From: Pseudomonas benzenivorans
Lineage (GTDB): Bacteria; Pseudomonadota; Gammaproteobacteria; Pseudomonadales; Pseudomonadaceae
NCBI RefSeq assembly: GCF_024397895.1
Contig: NZ_CP073346.1
Coordinates: 4,340,001 to 4,404,000, forward strand
Length of the DNA stretch: 64,000 nucleotides
Direction: 5' to 3'
Position 1 is the stretch's first letter; each line of letters opens with the position of its first letter. A program made the translations under genes and the position numbers. Below are positions 8,563 to 17,941 of this stretch, one piece after another. A model generated the notes under the pieces. It worked only from the letters and a program-made list of their open reading frames with translations, ran no database searches and was not told where the DNA came from.

Positions 8563-9390
8563 ATGTCCCCTGCGCCGCCCGATGCACCCACCGACAGCCA
8601 GGCCGGCGCCCAGCAGGAGCTGCCGTTCGCCCTGGTCTACGGCCAGGCGGTCACCGAGCTGCCGCTGGACCTGTATATCCCGCCGGATGCCCTGGAGGTC
8701 TTTCTCGAGGCCTTCGAGGGGCCACTGGACCTGCTGCTCTACCTGATCCGCAAGCAGAACATCGACGTGCTGGACATTCCCGTGGCGGAAATAACCCGGC
8801 AGTACATGGGCTATGTCGAGCTGATGCAGTCGGTGCGCCTGGAACTCGCCGCCGAATACCTGGTGATGGCCGCCATGCTCGCGGAGATCAAGTCGCGCAT
8901 GCTGCTGCCGCGCTCCAGCGCCACCGAGGAAGACGAAGAGGACCCGCGCGCCGAGCTGATTCGTCGGCTGCAGGAGTACGAGCGCTACAAGGCCGCGGCC
9001 GAGGGGCTCGACCTGCTGCCGCGAGTGGGTCGCGATCACACGGTGCCGCGCCTGGAGGCGCCCCAGGCGCGGGCCCGCAAGCTGCTGCCCGAGGTCAGCC
9101 TGGAGGAGTTGCTGCTGTCGATGGCCGAGGTCATGCGTCGGGCCGACATGTTCGAGAGTCATCAGGTGACCCGCGAGGCGCTGTCGACTCGCGAGCGCAT
9201 GAGCGAGGTGCTGGAGCGCTTGAAGGGCGGCGCATTCGTGCCGTTCGTCGAGCTGTTCGCGGCGGAAGAGGGACGCCTGGGCGTGGTGGTGACCTTCATG
9301 GCGGTACTCGAACTGATCAAGGAATCCCTGGTCGAGTTGGTGCAGAATGAGGCCTTCGGGCCTATCCATGTGCGTGCGCGAGCTGAGTGA
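8563..9390 (+). CDS. scpA: Segregation and condensation protein A
   Basis: 275-aa kleisin subunit ScpA, which bridges SMC-type ATPases in chromosome compaction. The hallmark N-terminal kleisin helices are seen as EVFLEAFEGPLDLLLYLIRKQNIDVLDIPVAEITRQY (about residues 45-82), followed by ELAAEYLVMAAMLAEIKSRMLLP. The C-terminal winged helix contains VVTFMAVLELIKESLVEL. A Pseudomonas-type extension of about 40 residues precedes the core. Thirteen bp separate it from trpS, and its stop overlaps the start region of scpB. ScpA works with ScpB and an SMC protein, or in Pseudomonas with MksB/SMC, encoded elsewhere. Confidence 0.92.
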   Translation: MSPAPPDAPTDSQAGAQQELPFALVYGQAVTELPLDLYIPPDALEVFLEAFEGPLDLLLYLIRKQNIDVLDIPVAEITRQYMGYVELMQSVRLELAAEYLVMAAMLAEIKSRMLLPRSSATEEDEEDPRAELIRRLQEYERYKAAAEGLDLLPRVGRDHTVPRLEAPQARARKLLPEVSLEELLLSMAEVMRRADMFESHQVTREALSTRERMSEVLERLKGGAFVPFVELFAAEEGRLGVVVTFMAVLELIKESLVELVQNEAFGPIHVRARAE

Positions 9391-9392
9391 CG

Positions 9393-10175
9393 ATGAACCT
9401 GACCGATCCCCGCGAGCTGGCCAGCCTGCTGGAAGCCTTCCTCCTAGCTTCCGGCAAGCCGCAGTCTTTGGAGCGCCTGTTCGAGTTGTTCGAGGAGCGC
9501 GAGCGGCCGCCTTCGACCGTGTTCAAGGAAGCCCTGGAGGTGCTGCGCCTGTCTTGCGCAGGGCGTGCCTTCGAGCTCAAGGAGGTGGCGTCGGGCTATC
9601 GGTTGCAGGTGCGCGAGCGCTATGCGCCCTGGGTCGGCCGCCTGTGGGAGGAGCGTCCGCAGCGCTATTCCCGGGCGATGCTGGAAACCCTGGCGCTGAT
9701 CGTCTACCGCCAGCCGATCACCCGTGGCGAGATCGAGGATGTGCGCGGGGTGGCGGTCAACAGCCAGATCGTCAAGACCCTGCTGGAGCGCGAATGGATC
9801 CGGGTGGTCGGGCACCGCGACGTGCCGGGGCGACCGGCGATGTTCGCCACCACCAAGGCTTTTCTCGACCATTTCAACCTCAAGAGCCTCGACGAGCTGC
9901 CGTCGTTGGCGGCCCTGCGCGAGCTGGAGCCTGAGCCGCTGCTGGCCTTCGATGAGGACCCGGCGGTGCCGGCCGAATTGCAGGCCCGCGCCGACCTGGC
10001 CTGCGCCGACGGGCCCGCCGCCGAGCCCCGCGAGGAAACCAGCTTCAGCAGCCTGCTGGCCGAGCTGGACTCGATGGAGCAGGGCTTGAAGACCGACTTC
10101 GACGACCTGGACGAGCCCGATACGGACGAGGCGGCCGTCGAGCAGGCGGATGACGCCGACGGCGCTCGCCACTGA
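9393..10175 (+). CDS. scpB: Segregation and condensation protein B
   Basis: 260-aa ScpB with two winged-helix domains in the first 180 residues: LASLLEAFLLASGKPQSLERL, GYRLQVRERYAPWVGRLW, RYSRAMLETLALIVYRQPITRGEIEDVRGV and GRPAMFATTKAFLDHFNLKSLDELP. The remaining 80 residues are acidic and low in complexity, which is common in Pseudomonas. Two starts are possible, GTG at 9387 (overlapping the scpA stop) and ATG at 9393; I give the ATG. ScpB dimers bind ScpA, so the two genes are translationally coupled. Adjacent rluB downstream matches the usual bacterial order scpA-scpB-rluB. Confidence 0.92.
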   Translation: MNLTDPRELASLLEAFLLASGKPQSLERLFELFEERERPPSTVFKEALEVLRLSCAGRAFELKEVASGYRLQVRERYAPWVGRLWEERPQRYSRAMLETLALIVYRQPITRGEIEDVRGVAVNSQIVKTLLEREWIRVVGHRDVPGRPAMFATTKAFLDHFNLKSLDELPSLAALRELEPEPLLAFDEDPAVPAELQARADLACADGPAAEPREETSFSSLLAELDSMEQGLKTDFDDLDEPDTDEAAVEQADDADGARH

Positions 10176-10337
10176 GCGCATCGGTCGTGCGGTGCCGCCG
10201 GTCGGTCCAGTTACTGACGAGCAGCCGCCGAGCGGCTAGCCTCAATCCGTGCGCGTGGCCGCTGATCGGCGTATGATGCGCGCCCTTTCGACGACATGCC
10301 GTCGTCCCTCACTAGAGAAACACCGGGAGGTGCCCAG

Positions 10338-11483
10338 ATGAGTGAATCCGAACAACATAGCCCCGCTGGCGAGAAACTGCAGAAGGTCCTCGCACGCATG
10401 GGCCTGGCCTCGCGCCGGGACATCGAGGCCTGGATCGGCCAAGGCCGGGTCAAGGTCAATGGCGCCACCGCCACCCTCGGCGTGCGCGTCGATATGCACG
10501 ATGCCATCGCCATCGATGGCCGCCTGATCAAGCGCGAAGAAGCCGCGGAAAGCGTGCGTCGCGTGCTGATCTACAACAAGCCGGACGGCGAGATCTGTAC
10601 CCGTGACGACCCCGAGGGCCGGCCGACGGTCTTCGACCGTCTGCCGCGGCCGAAAGAGGGGCGCTGGATCAATATCGGTCGCCTCGACATCAACACCACT
10701 GGCTTGCTGATGTTCACCACCGACGGCGAACTGGCCAACCGCCTGATGCATCCTTCCTATCAGATGGATCGCGAGTACGCCGTGCGCGTGCGTGGCGAGG
10801 TCGACGAGGAGATGCTCGAGCGCCTCAAAGCCGGGGTGATGCTCGAAGATGGTCCGGCCAAGTTCACCGACATCAAGGAAGCGCCAGGCGGCGAAGGTTT
10901 CAACCACTGGTACCACTGTGTGGTGATGGAAGGGCGTAACCGAGAGGTGCGTCGCCTGTGGGAATCCCAGGGGCTGGTGGTCAGCCGCCTGAAGCGGGTG
11001 CGCTTCGGTCCGGTGTTTCTCACCTCGGACCTGACCATGGGCCGCTGGCGGGAAATGAGTCAGCGCGAAGTGGACATCCTCAGCGAGGAGGTCGGTCTCA
11101 AGCCCCAGGCGCTGCCGCAGATGAAGGAAAAGGCGCGCGACAAGCTCGATCGCTTGCAGCGTAAATCGGCCAAGCCGGTAGGGCGTGGCGAGCGCCAGCC
11201 GCGCACCCTGCGTCCGGCTCACGGCGGCCCGGCCGAGGCCGAGCAAGGCCGCTCCGGGCGTGGCGCGCCGCGGGCCAGCGATGGACGCGGTACGCCGGTT
11301 GCCGAGCGCCCGCAGGATGTCAGCAAGAAGCGCCCGAGCAAGCCCCGTCAGGAGCGCCCGGGTGTCGAGCTGGCGGACCGGCCGGCGCGCAAGCCTGCCG
11401 GTGCGCCGGCCAAGCGCCGTGGCCAGCCGTCCGGCGAAGGCCAGCGGCCGGGGTTCGGTCGCGGTAGCCGCAAGCCGCAGTAA
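10338..11483 (+). CDS. rluB: 23S rRNA pseudouridine 2605 synthase
   Basis: 381-aa RsuA/RluB-family pseudouridine synthase. An S4 RNA-binding domain (about 11-60; LQKVLARMGLASRRDIEAWI) is followed by the catalytic domain with Asp117 in GRLDINTTGLLMFT. The segments RPTVFDRLP, EYAVRVRGEVD and GRNREVRRLWESQGL are family signatures. A long basic, Pro/Arg/Gly-rich tail (about 260-381) is disordered and typical of RluB. The ATG at 10338 is chosen because it carries a GGGAGG site 10 nt upstream; an in-frame ATG at 10296 lacks one. A strong bidirectional terminator follows. Confidence 0.92.
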   Translation: MSESEQHSPAGEKLQKVLARMGLASRRDIEAWIGQGRVKVNGATATLGVRVDMHDAIAIDGRLIKREEAAESVRRVLIYNKPDGEICTRDDPEGRPTVFDRLPRPKEGRWINIGRLDINTTGLLMFTTDGELANRLMHPSYQMDREYAVRVRGEVDEEMLERLKAGVMLEDGPAKFTDIKEAPGGEGFNHWYHCVVMEGRNREVRRLWESQGLVVSRLKRVRFGPVFLTSDLTMGRWREMSQREVDILSEEVGLKPQALPQMKEKARDKLDRLQRKSAKPVGRGERQPRTLRPAHGGPAEAEQGRSGRGAPRASDGRGTPVAERPQDVSKKRPSKPRQERPGVELADRPARKPAGAPAKRRGQPSGEGQRPGFGRGSRKPQ

Positions 11484-11511
11484 ACGCATCAGTGGCTGTG
11501 CTGCAAAAAGA

Positions 11512-11536
11512 AAAAGGGGCTCGCTGAGCCCCTTTT
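11512..11536. terminator. Bidirectional intrinsic terminator (rluB / diguanylate cyclase)
   Basis: A perfect 11-bp stem with arms AAAAGGGGCTC and GAGCCCCTTTT encloses a GCT loop. The A-rich left side and T-rich right side let it work in both directions, ending rluB and the convergent diguanylate cyclase gene. Confidence 0.9.
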
Positions 11537-11552
11537 CTTCGTGTGCGTGCTG

Positions 11553-12479
11553 TCAGCCGGCCATGGTCAGGCGATTGCGCCCCTCGCGCTTGGCGACATA
11601 GAGAGCGCTGTCGACGCGGCGCAACAGGCTGTCCGCGGATTCGCCTGGCAGCAAGGTGGCGCAGCCGAGGCTGATCGACAGGTCGATGGGGGCGCCCTGG
11701 GCCAGGCACTGCAGTTCCAGTACGGCATGCCGCAGGCGTTCGCCGATCATCCCGGCGGCCTCGCGACCGGTGCCGGACAGCACCACGAGGAACTCCTCGC
11801 CGCCGTAGCGAAACACCATGTCGACGTTGCGCAGCTGATTCTTCAGGGTAGCCGCCACGGCCTTGAGCACTTCGTCGCCGACGCAGTGGCCGTGGTTGTC
11901 GTTGACCTCCTTGAAATGATCGAGGTCGAGCATCAGCAGTGACAGCGGCAGCAGGTTGCGCCGGGCCAGATCCACTTCGCGCTTCAGTACCTGGTCCATG
12001 GCGATGCGGTTGCCGGTATCGGTCAGGGGATCGCGCAGGGCGTTCTGGACAGCAGCGCGGTAGAGCAGGGCATTGCGCAGCGGAAACAGCAGGCTGGCCA
12101 GCAGTGACTCCAGTTGGCCAAGTTCTTCGTCGCTAAACCGTTGCCGGCGGCGGAACACCAGCTCGCCGAGGTATTCCCCCTCGTGACTGAGGCGATAAGC
12201 CGCCGAGTGGCTGGCGCGCTCCCCCAATTCCACACGCAGGTCGCTGATCGGTTGCTGATAGCTCAGCGCATCCAGCGGCACCAGTTGCTGGGCGCCGGCA
12301 AAGAACAGCGAGAGCACGCGTTCGGCGTCCAGGCTGGTCTGCAACTGCAAGGCAAGCTGCTGGCGCAACTGGGCCAGGCTGATCGGCCGCGGCGCGCGCA
12401 CCTTCTGGCTGGCGAAGCCCATACGCTGCAGCTTGGCTGCATCGAAATCTATGGTGTTGGTCTGGCTTGGGGGACCCAT
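11553..12479 (-). CDS. GGDEF diguanylate cyclase
   Basis: 308-aa cytoplasmic protein. The first 140 residues form a GAF-like or uncharacterised sensory region (LRQQLALQLQTSLDAERVLSLFFAGAQQLVPLDAL). The C-terminal GGDEF domain starts near residue 145 (ALRDPLTDTGNRIAMDQ). The active-site motif is GGEEF at 226-230, with the metal-binding DLDHFKEVND at 185-194, and an inhibitory I-site RNVD at 217-220, five residues ahead of GGEEF. It should therefore make cyclic di-GMP from two GTP and be feedback inhibited. There is no membrane segment. An inverted repeat (AAACCTCTG / CAGAGGTTT, 12487-12523) lies just upstream of the start and may affect expression. The position agrees with a GGDEF gene found near rluB in P. 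aeruginosa. Confidence 0.88.
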   Translation of the reverse strand: MGPPSQTNTIDFDAAKLQRMGFASQKVRAPRPISLAQLRQQLALQLQTSLDAERVLSLFFAGAQQLVPLDALSYQQPISDLRVELGERASHSAAYRLSHEGEYLGELVFRRRQRFSDEELGQLESLLASLLFPLRNALLYRAAVQNALRDPLTDTGNRIAMDQVLKREVDLARRNLLPLSLLMLDLDHFKEVNDNHGHCVGDEVLKAVAATLKNQLRNVDMVFRYGGEEFLVVLSGTGREAAGMIGERLRHAVLELQCLAQGAPIDLSISLGCATLLPGESADSLLRRVDSALYVAKREGRNRLTMAG

Positions 12480-12603
12480 AAAGGCTAAACCTCTGGCGCT
12501 TCAATGCGTTGACACAGAGGTTTGAGCGAATTTCGTGCCAAAGGGTTCAGTGCGATAAAAAATTATTTGAAGTCAGCTACTTAGCGGCTTTCACTGGAGG
12601 CTC

Positions 12604-12673
12604 TTGGCCACTAGTGGCCAATTAATAGCGGCAACGGCCGGCAATCCGCTGCCGCTTGGCACCGAGGTGCCAA
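12604..12673. promoter_or_regulatory. Pair of related palindromes between yciK and the cyclase gene
   Basis: TTGGCCACTAGTGGCCAA (12604-12621) is a perfect 18-bp palindrome. A second dyad, TTGGCACC-GA-GGTGCCAA (12656-12673), lies 52 bp further on. Both are in the 224-bp gap upstream of the diguanylate cyclase gene and downstream of yciK. They could be operator sites or, for the second, a hairpin; no T-run follows on the minus strand. Nothing else was seen in this gap. Confidence 0.4.
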
Positions 12674-12703
12674 TATTTTGCCGCCTCGGTTTGTTGGCGC
12701 CCC

Positions 12704-13444
12704 TTACTGGGCGTCGAAGGCCTGGCCGTTCACGCCGTTGCTGTCGGGGCCCATCAGGTACAGGTACACCGGCATGATGGCCCCGGGCGCCGGGTTGTTG
12801 GCCGGATTTTCTCCGGGGTAGGCCTGGGCGCGCATGTCGGTGCGGGTGGCCCCCGGGTTGACGCTGTTGGCGCGAACGTTGGCAATGCCGTCGAGCTCGT
12901 CGGCCAGCACCTGCATCAGGCCTTCGGTGGCGAACTTCGATACCGCGTAGGCGCCCCAGTAGGCGCGACCCTTGCGCCCGACGCTGCTGGAGGTGAACAC
13001 CACCGAGGCGTCCGGCGAGAGCTTGAGCAGCGGCAGCAGGGTGCTGGTGAGCATGAACATGGCGTTCACGTTGACCTGCATCACCCGCATGAAGTTGTCG
13101 CCGGACAACTGTTCCAGGGGCGTACGCGGGCCGATGATCGAGGCGTTGTGCAGCAGGCCGTCGAGTCGACCGAACTCGCGCTCGATCGTCGCCGCCAGTT
13201 CGTCGTACTGGTGGGGCAGGGCGGTTTCCAGGTTGAAGGGGATCACCGCCGGCTGCGGGTGGCCGGCGGCCTCGATGGCGTCGTAGACCTTGCTCAGGTG
13301 GTCTTCGCTCTTGCCCAGCAGCAGGACGGTGGCGCCGTGGGCGGCGAAGGTCTGGGCGGCGGCGGCGCCGATCCCGCGACCGGCGCCAGTGACCAGAATC
13401 ACGCGATCCTTGAGCAGGTCGGGACGGGCGGAATAGTCGAACAT
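12704..13444 (-). CDS. yciK: SDR-family oxidoreductase YciK
   Basis: 246-aa classical short-chain dehydrogenase. The NAD(P)-binding motif is TGAGRGIG at about residues 20-27, the structural motif NAS at about 100 (LLHNASIIGP), and the catalytic set Ser (TSSSVG), Tyr and Lys in YWGAYAVSKFA. The substrate is not known. Length and sequence match E. coli YciK, and the YciK-type N-terminus (LLKDRVILVTGAGRGIG) is clear. It lies in the minus-strand group with mupP and ubiG, with a 96-bp gap to mupP, the same order as in P. aeruginosa. Confidence 0.88.
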   Translation of the reverse strand: MFDYSARPDLLKDRVILVTGAGRGIGAAAAQTFAAHGATVLLLGKSEDHLSKVYDAIEAAGHPQPAVIPFNLETALPHQYDELAATIEREFGRLDGLLHNASIIGPRTPLEQLSGDNFMRVMQVNVNAMFMLTSTLLPLLKLSPDASVVFTSSSVGRKGRAYWGAYAVSKFATEGLMQVLADELDGIANVRANSVNPGATRTDMRAQAYPGENPANNPAPGAIMPVYLYLMGPDSNGVNGQAFDAQ

Positions 13445-13540
13445 GGCGAGCGCCTCATTAATTCGTGGGTTGGGCTGAGTTTAGTGCCCACCTCGGATGA
13501 GGCGGGCGAAGTAGGACGATGGGCCTGGCTGGATCGGGTC

Positions 13541-14224
13541 TCAGCAGGAGCACAGCGCTCGATCGAGCACGGCGCGCAGCTCCAGCGGATGGTCGACCAC
13601 CACGTCGGCGCCCCAGTTTCTCGGGTTGTCCTGCGGGTGGATGTAGCCGTAGGTGACGGCGGCCGTGCGGGTGCCGGCGGCGCGCCCGGACTCGATGTCG
13701 CGCAGGTCGTCGCCGACAAACAGCACGCTGGCCGGCTCCAGGCCCAGGCGGCTGCAGGCCAGGGTCATGGGCTCGGGGTCTGGTTTGCTACGGGTCACAT
13801 GGTCCGGACAGATGAGGATGGCCGAGCGTTCGGCGAGGCCCAGTTGCTGCATGATCGGCTCCGCGTAGCGCAGCGGCTTGTTGGTCACCACGCCCCAGAT
13901 CAGCTTGGCCTGCTCGATATCGGCGAGCAGTTGCTCGATGCCGTCGAACGGGCGGGTCAGCACGGCGCAGTGTTGCTGGTAGCGCTCAAGGAACTCCAGG
14001 CGCAACGGCTCGAATCGTTCGTCCAGTGGGTCCATGGCGAAGCTGGTGGCGACCATGGCGCGGGCACCGCCGGACACCTGGTCGCGAATCAGCTTGTCGT
14101 CTATGGGGGCGAGGCCCCGTTCGGCGCGCATCGCCTGGCAGATGGCGATGAAGTCCGGGGCACTGTCGAGCAGGGTGCCGTCCATGTCGAATAGAACCGC
14201 GCGCAGGCGCATTGGGCGTGTCAT
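13541..14224 (-). CDS. mupP: N-acetylmuramic acid 6-phosphate phosphatase (HAD family)
   Basis: 227-aa haloacid-dehalogenase phosphatase. Motif I is [10 protein letters not shown] with Asp13 and Asp15, motif II is VVTNKP, motif III is the Lys of RSKPDPEP, and motif IV is [13 protein letters not shown] helical cap lies between motifs I and II. The sequence resembles phosphoglycolate phosphatase (Gph), but in Pseudomonas the HAD gene next to ubiG is MupP, which dephosphorylates MurNAc-6-P in the anhydro-MurNAc cell-wall recycling route to UDP-MurNAc and affects fosfomycin tolerance. The assignment to MupP rather than Gph relies on gene context. A palindromic repeat element begins immediately upstream of its start. 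Confidence 0.82.
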   Translation of the reverse strand: MTRPMRLRAVLFDMDGTLLDSAPDFIAICQAMRAERGLAPIDDKLIRDQVSGGARAMVATSFAMDPLDERFEPLRLEFLERYQQHCAVLTRPFDGIEQLLADIEQAKLIWGVVTNKPLRYAEPIMQQLGLAERSAILICPDHVTRSKPDPEPMTLACSRLGLEPASVLFVGDDLRDIESGRAAGTRTAAVTYGYIHPQDNPRNWGADVVVDHPLELRAVLDRALCSC

Positions 14225-14225
14225 C

Positions 14226-14467
14226 GGCTATTTCCCTCGCTGCGCCGGAGTCTGTTTTGGCGCGATGCAAGGCACGAGCCGTGAAGTTTGGTTGTTCCAA
14301 ATGAGCGGCGAGAAACGCCGCATCGCGCCAAAACAGACCCGGCCCTATGGGTTGCGTCAGAAAATCGGCCATGCGTTGTTGCTGTCCTTGGCAATGGAAC
14401 AACCATTGCCTGCGGCCAGCGCCTAGCCTGGCCGGTTTTCTGGCAGCAACGCAGCAGGGAAATAACC
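14226..14467. repeat. MITE-like nested palindromic element
   Basis: About 242 bp between mupP and ubiG is bounded by inverted ends GGCTATTTCCCTCGCTGCG (14226-14244) and, on the other strand, GGTTATTTCCCTGCTGCG (14450-14467). Inside are a perfect 17-bp inverted repeat (TCTGTTTTGGCGCGATG, 14251-14267 with 14321-14337), a hairpin GGCAATGG-AACAA-CCATTGCC (14390-14410), the pair GGTTGTTCC/GGAACAACC (14290-14298 with 14396-14404) and an imperfect pair around 14350 and 14450. It has no coding potential. Structure suggests a non-autonomous mobile or REP-like repeat. Confidence 0.7.
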
Positions 14468-14478
14468 AATGGCACGCC

Positions 14479-15177
14479 CTAGCCCTCCTTCAGGGTCTGG
14501 ATCATGTAGTTGACGTCGACATCCGACTCCAGCTTGTAGTGCTTGGTCAGAGGGTTGTAGGTCAGGCCGATGATGTCCTTGACCTGCAGGCCGGCGGCGC
14601 GGCTCCAGGCGCCCAGTTCGGAGGGGCGGATGAATTTCTTGAAGTCATGGGTGCCGCGCGGCAGTAGGCGCAGCAGGTACTCGGCGCCGATCACTGCGAA
14701 CAGGTAGGCCTTGGGGTTGCGGTTGATGGTGGAGAAGAACACCTGGCCGCCGGGCTTGACCATGGCGTAGCAGGCGCGGATCACCGAGGCCGGGTCGGGA
14801 ACGTGTTCGAGCATCTCCAGGCAGGTGACCACGTCGAACTGCTCCGGCATCTCCTGCGCCAGGTCTTCGGCGGTGATCTGCCGGTACTCCACCGAGACTC
14901 CGGATTCGAGCTGATGCAGCTGGGCCACGGCCAGCGGCGCTTCGCCCATGTCGATGCCGGTGACGGTGGCGCCGCGCTGGGCCATGGCTTCGCTGAGAAT
15001 GCCGCCGCCGCAGCCGACGTCGAGGACCTTCTTGCCGGCCAGGCCGACGCGCTCGTCGATCCAGTTGACCCGCAGGGGATTGATGTCGTGCAGCGGCTTG
15101 AACTCGCTCTCGCGATCCCACCAGCGGTGGGCGAGGGCTTCGAATTTGGCGATTTCGGCGTGATCGACGTTGCTCAT
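14479..15177 (-). CDS. ubiG: Ubiquinone biosynthesis O-methyltransferase UbiG
   Basis: 232-aa SAM-dependent methyltransferase that carries out both O-methylations of ubiquinone synthesis. The SAM-binding motif I is VLDVGCGGG at residues 51-59, with [13 protein letters not shown] as the acidic-loop motif. Other UbiG signatures are the N-terminal [19 protein letters not shown] segment, [11 protein letters not shown], and [22 protein letters not shown] start it at the ATG at 15177 ([16 protein letters not shown]); an in-frame ATG eight codons earlier is less likely. It follows the mupP-ubiG pairing usual in Pseudomonas, although a repeat element separates the two genes here. Confidence 0.93.
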   Translation of the reverse strand: MSNVDHAEIAKFEALAHRWWDRESEFKPLHDINPLRVNWIDERVGLAGKKVLDVGCGGGILSEAMAQRGATVTGIDMGEAPLAVAQLHQLESGVSVEYRQITAEDLAQEMPEQFDVVTCLEMLEHVPDPASVIRACYAMVKPGGQVFFSTINRNPKAYLFAVIGAEYLLRLLPRGTHDFKKFIRPSELGAWSRAAGLQVKDIIGLTYNPLTKHYKLESDVDVNYMIQTLKEG

Positions 15178-15327
15178 GGGATTCCCTGAATAAAACGCCA
15201 AGCCGGAGGCTCGGGGCTCAAATGCTTATGGTGCCAGTTCCGCGCGGCGCTTGGGGCGTCGGCGCGGCGGTCAATTTATGTCAGTTTGTCGCAGCGGCCG
15301 GCGCCTGGTCTGCGAGCAAGGCCGCGA

Positions 15328-16650
15328 CTAGGCCCGGCCGGCGATCCTGGCGCCCCAGGCGCGGGCATTGGCGATGATCCGCTGCTCGTCCAGGCGGGTC
15401 AGTTGGCCGTTGTCTAGCAGTGTCTTGCCGGCGACCCAGACGTGCTCGACGCAGGCCCGGCTGCTGGCGTAGATCAGTTGCGAGACCGGGTCGTAGACCG
15501 GCTGCTGGGCCAGGCCGGACAGGTCGAAGGCGACCAGGTCGGCCGCCTTGCCGATTTCCAATGAGCCGATCTGCTCGTCCAGGCCGAGGGCGCGGGCACC
15601 GTTGAGGGTGGCCATGCGCAGTGCGCGGTGCGCGTCCAGGGCGGTGGCCGAGCCGGCCACGGCCTTGGCCAGCAGTGCCGCCGTGCGGGTTTCGCCGAGC
15701 AGGTCCAGGTCGTTGTTGCTGGCCGCGCCATCGGTGCCGATGGCCACGTTGACGCCGGCCTGCCAGAGCCTTTCCACTGGACAGAAGCCGCTGGCCAGCT
15801 TGAGGTTGGATTCCGGGCAGTGGATCACGCTGCTGTTGCTCTCCACCAGCATGGCCAGGTCATCGTCGTCGACCTGGGTCATGTGCACGGCCTGGAAGCG
15901 CGGCCCGAGCAGGCCGAGGCGCGCCAGGCGCGCCAGGGGGCGTACGCCGTGCTGTTCGAGGCTCTGCTGAACCTCGAAGGCGGTTTCCTGCACATGCATA
16001 TGAATGCCGGCATCCAGCTCCTCGGCGAGCACGCGGATGTTCTCCAGCTTGTCGTCGCTGACCGTGTAGGGGGCGTGGGGGCCGAAGGCCACCGTCAGGC
16101 GCGGGTGGTGCTTGAGGTCGTCGAACAGCTCCAGGCCCTTGCGTAGGGCTTCGTCGGCATCGCGGGCACCGGGGATGGGGAAGTCCAGTACCGGGACGGT
16201 GATCTGTGCGCGGATACCGCTCTTGTGCACCAGCTCGCTGGCGGCCGCGGGAAAGAAATACATGTCGGAGAAGCAGGTGATGCCGCCCTTGAGCTGTTCG
16301 GCGATGGCCAGTTCGGTACCGTCGCGGATGAAGGCCTCGTCGACCCACTTGCTCTCGGCCGGCCAGATGTGGTCCTGCAGCCAGGTCATCAGCGGCAGGT
16401 CGTCGGCCAGGCCGCGGAACAGGGTCATGGCGGCATGGCCGTGGGCGTTGACCAGGCCCGGGGCCAGCAGTCGCCCTGGCAGTTCGCGCACCTCCAGCGC
16501 CGGCTGCTTGAGGGCCTCGGTGCGCGGGGCGATCAGGGCGATGCGGCCGTCGCGGATGCCCAGGCCATGCTCGTGCAGCACCACGCCGGCCGGCTCCACC
16601 GGCACCAGCCAGGTGGGGAGCAGGAGGAGGTCGAGGGGGGCTGCAGACAT
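15328..16650 (-). CDS. mtaD: 5-methylthioadenosine / S-adenosylhomocysteine deaminase
   Basis: 440-aa amidohydrolase of the TRZ/ATZ type. Metal ligands His70 and His72 lie in [17 protein letters not shown], a third His in the FGPHAPYTV segment, [11 protein letters not shown] and [11 protein letters not shown] in the barrel, and the catalytic Asp in [15 protein letters not shown]. MtaD deaminates methylthioadenosine to methylthioinosine. In Pseudomonas this feeds a methionine-salvage route via methylthioinosine phosphorylase, with the next step by MtnA. mtnA lies directly upstream on the opposite strand, so the two genes face away from a shared 214-bp promoter region. Length fits the family. 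Confidence 0.9.
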   Translation of the reverse strand: MSAAPLDLLLLPTWLVPVEPAGVVLHEHGLGIRDGRIALIAPRTEALKQPALEVRELPGRLLAPGLVNAHGHAAMTLFRGLADDLPLMTWLQDHIWPAESKWVDEAFIRDGTELAIAEQLKGGITCFSDMYFFPAAASELVHKSGIRAQITVPVLDFPIPGARDADEALRKGLELFDDLKHHPRLTVAFGPHAPYTVSDDKLENIRVLAEELDAGIHMHVQETAFEVQQSLEQHGVRPLARLARLGLLGPRFQAVHMTQVDDDDLAMLVESNSSVIHCPESNLKLASGFCPVERLWQAGVNVAIGTDGAASNNDLDLLGETRTAALLAKAVAGSATALDAHRALRMATLNGARALGLDEQIGSLEIGKAADLVAFDLSGLAQQPVYDPVSQLIYASSRACVEHVWVAGKTLLDNGQLTRLDEQRIIANARAWGARIAGRA

Positions 16651-16802
16651 GGCGAGGGCTTCCGGGCGGGCTTAAAAGGACCGAGTTTATAGGGGAATGG
16701 GGCTGGCTTGAAGTCGGGCGCGGTATTGTCGGACCCTCTGGGTGCGTTCTGCGACTCAGTCTGTCGTGGTTCGTTGCCGGTCGGGATTGCGACGCTGCGG
16801 GC

Positions 16803-16830
16803 TTGGGTCGGTCCCCCATGTGCGTATAAT
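16803..16830 (+). promoter_or_regulatory. Sigma-70 promoter of mtnA
   Basis: A consensus -10 TATAAT (16825-16830) is preceded at 16 bp by TTGGGT (16803-16808). Transcription would begin about 25 nt ahead of the mtnA ATG at 16865. Confidence 0.6.
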
Positions 16831-16864
16831 GCCCGGCTTTTTCTTTTGGACTGCGAGGTGGGTC

Positions 16865-17941
16865 ATGCGCGAGCAATTGCTAGCGGCCGAGAAGGTCAAG
16901 GCCATCGAGTGGCGCGACGGTGCCCTGCATCTGCTCGATCAGCGTGTGCTGCCGTTCGAGGAGCTGTGGCACGCCTACGGTTCGGCGGTCGCGGTGGCCG
17001 AGGCCATTCGGGCGATGGTGGTGCGCGGTGCGCCAGCCATCGGCATCAGTGCTGCCTATGGCGTGGTGCTTGGCGCCCGTGCGCGGCTGGCTGCCGGTGG
17101 CGACTGGCGGGAGGCGCTGGAAGAGGACTTCCAGGTGCTCGCCGATTCGCGGCCGACCGCGGTCAATCTGTTCTGGGCGCTCAATCGCATGCGCGAGCGC
17201 CTGGCTCGCCTGAAGGACGGGGAGGACCCGCTGCTGGCGCTGGAGGCGGAAGCCCATGGCATTCATCAGAGTGACCGCGAGGCGAACCTGACCATGGCCC
17301 AGCTCGGCGTCGAGCTGATCCGCAAGCACCAGGGCAACCAGCAGAACCTGCTGACCCATTGCAATACCGGCGCCCTGGCCACCGGTGGCTTTGGCACCGC
17401 CCTGGGGGTGATTCGCGCGGCCCATCTGGATGGCCTGGTCGAGCGCGTGTATGCCGACGAGACCCGGCCCTGGTTGCAGGGCTCTCGCCTGACCGCCTGG
17501 GAGCTGGCCAATGAGGGCATCCCGGTGAGCCTGAATGCCGACTCCGCGGCCGCTCACCTGATGAAAACCAAGGGCATCACCTGGGTCATAGTTGGCGCCG
17601 ACCGCATCACCGCCAATGGCGATGTGGCCAACAAGATCGGCACCTATCAGCTGGCGGTGAATGCCATGCACCATGGTGTGCGTTTTATGGTGGTGGCGCC
17701 GAGTTCGACCATCGACATGGCCCTGGAGAGCGGCGAGGACATTCCCATCGAGGAGCGCGACGGTGTCGAGCTGCTGGAGGTGGGTGGCAAGCGCGTGGCG
17801 TCTGGGGTGGAGGCGGTCAATCCGGTATTCGATGTGACACCAGCCGACCTGATCGACTTCATCGTCACCGAGAAAGGTGTGGTGGAACGGCCGGATGCGG
17901 CAAAGATGGCCAAGCTGATGTGCCGCAAGCGCCTGCATTGA
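16865..17941 (+). CDS. mtnA: Methylthioribose-1-phosphate isomerase
   Basis: 358-aa enzyme of the eIF2B-related isomerase family, converting methylthioribose-1-phosphate to methylthioribulose-1-phosphate in methionine salvage. The signature [13 protein letters not shown] is near residue 54; the catalytic Cys166 is in [12 protein letters not shown] and Asp246 in [11 protein letters not shown]. The ATG at 16865 follows a GAGGTGG site, fits the known N-terminus ([19 protein letters not shown]) and lies just behind a good promoter. Longer in-frame upstream starts would begin ahead of that promoter and are rejected. It pairs functionally with the divergent mtaD. Confidence 0.94.
   Translation: MREQLLAAEKVKAIEWRDGALHLLDQRVLPFEELWHAYGSAVAVAEAIRAMVVRGAPAIGISAAYGVVLGARARLAAGGDWREALEEDFQVLADSRPTAVNLFWALNRMRERLARLKDGEDPLLALEAEAHGIHQSDREANLTMAQLGVELIRKHQGNQQNLLTHCNTGALATGGFGTALGVIRAAHLDGLVERVYADETRPWLQGSRLTAWELANEGIPVSLNADSAAAHLMKTKGITWVIVGADRITANGDVANKIGTYQLAVNAMHHGVRFMVVAPSSTIDMALESGEDIPIEERDGVELLEVGGKRVASGVEAVNPVFDVTPADLIDFIVTEKGVVERPDAAKMAKLMCRKRLH

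Noticed and set aside
16742..16864. Upstream extension of mtnA
   Set aside because: It would place the start ahead of the TATAAT promoter and adds residues not found in MtnA proteins.
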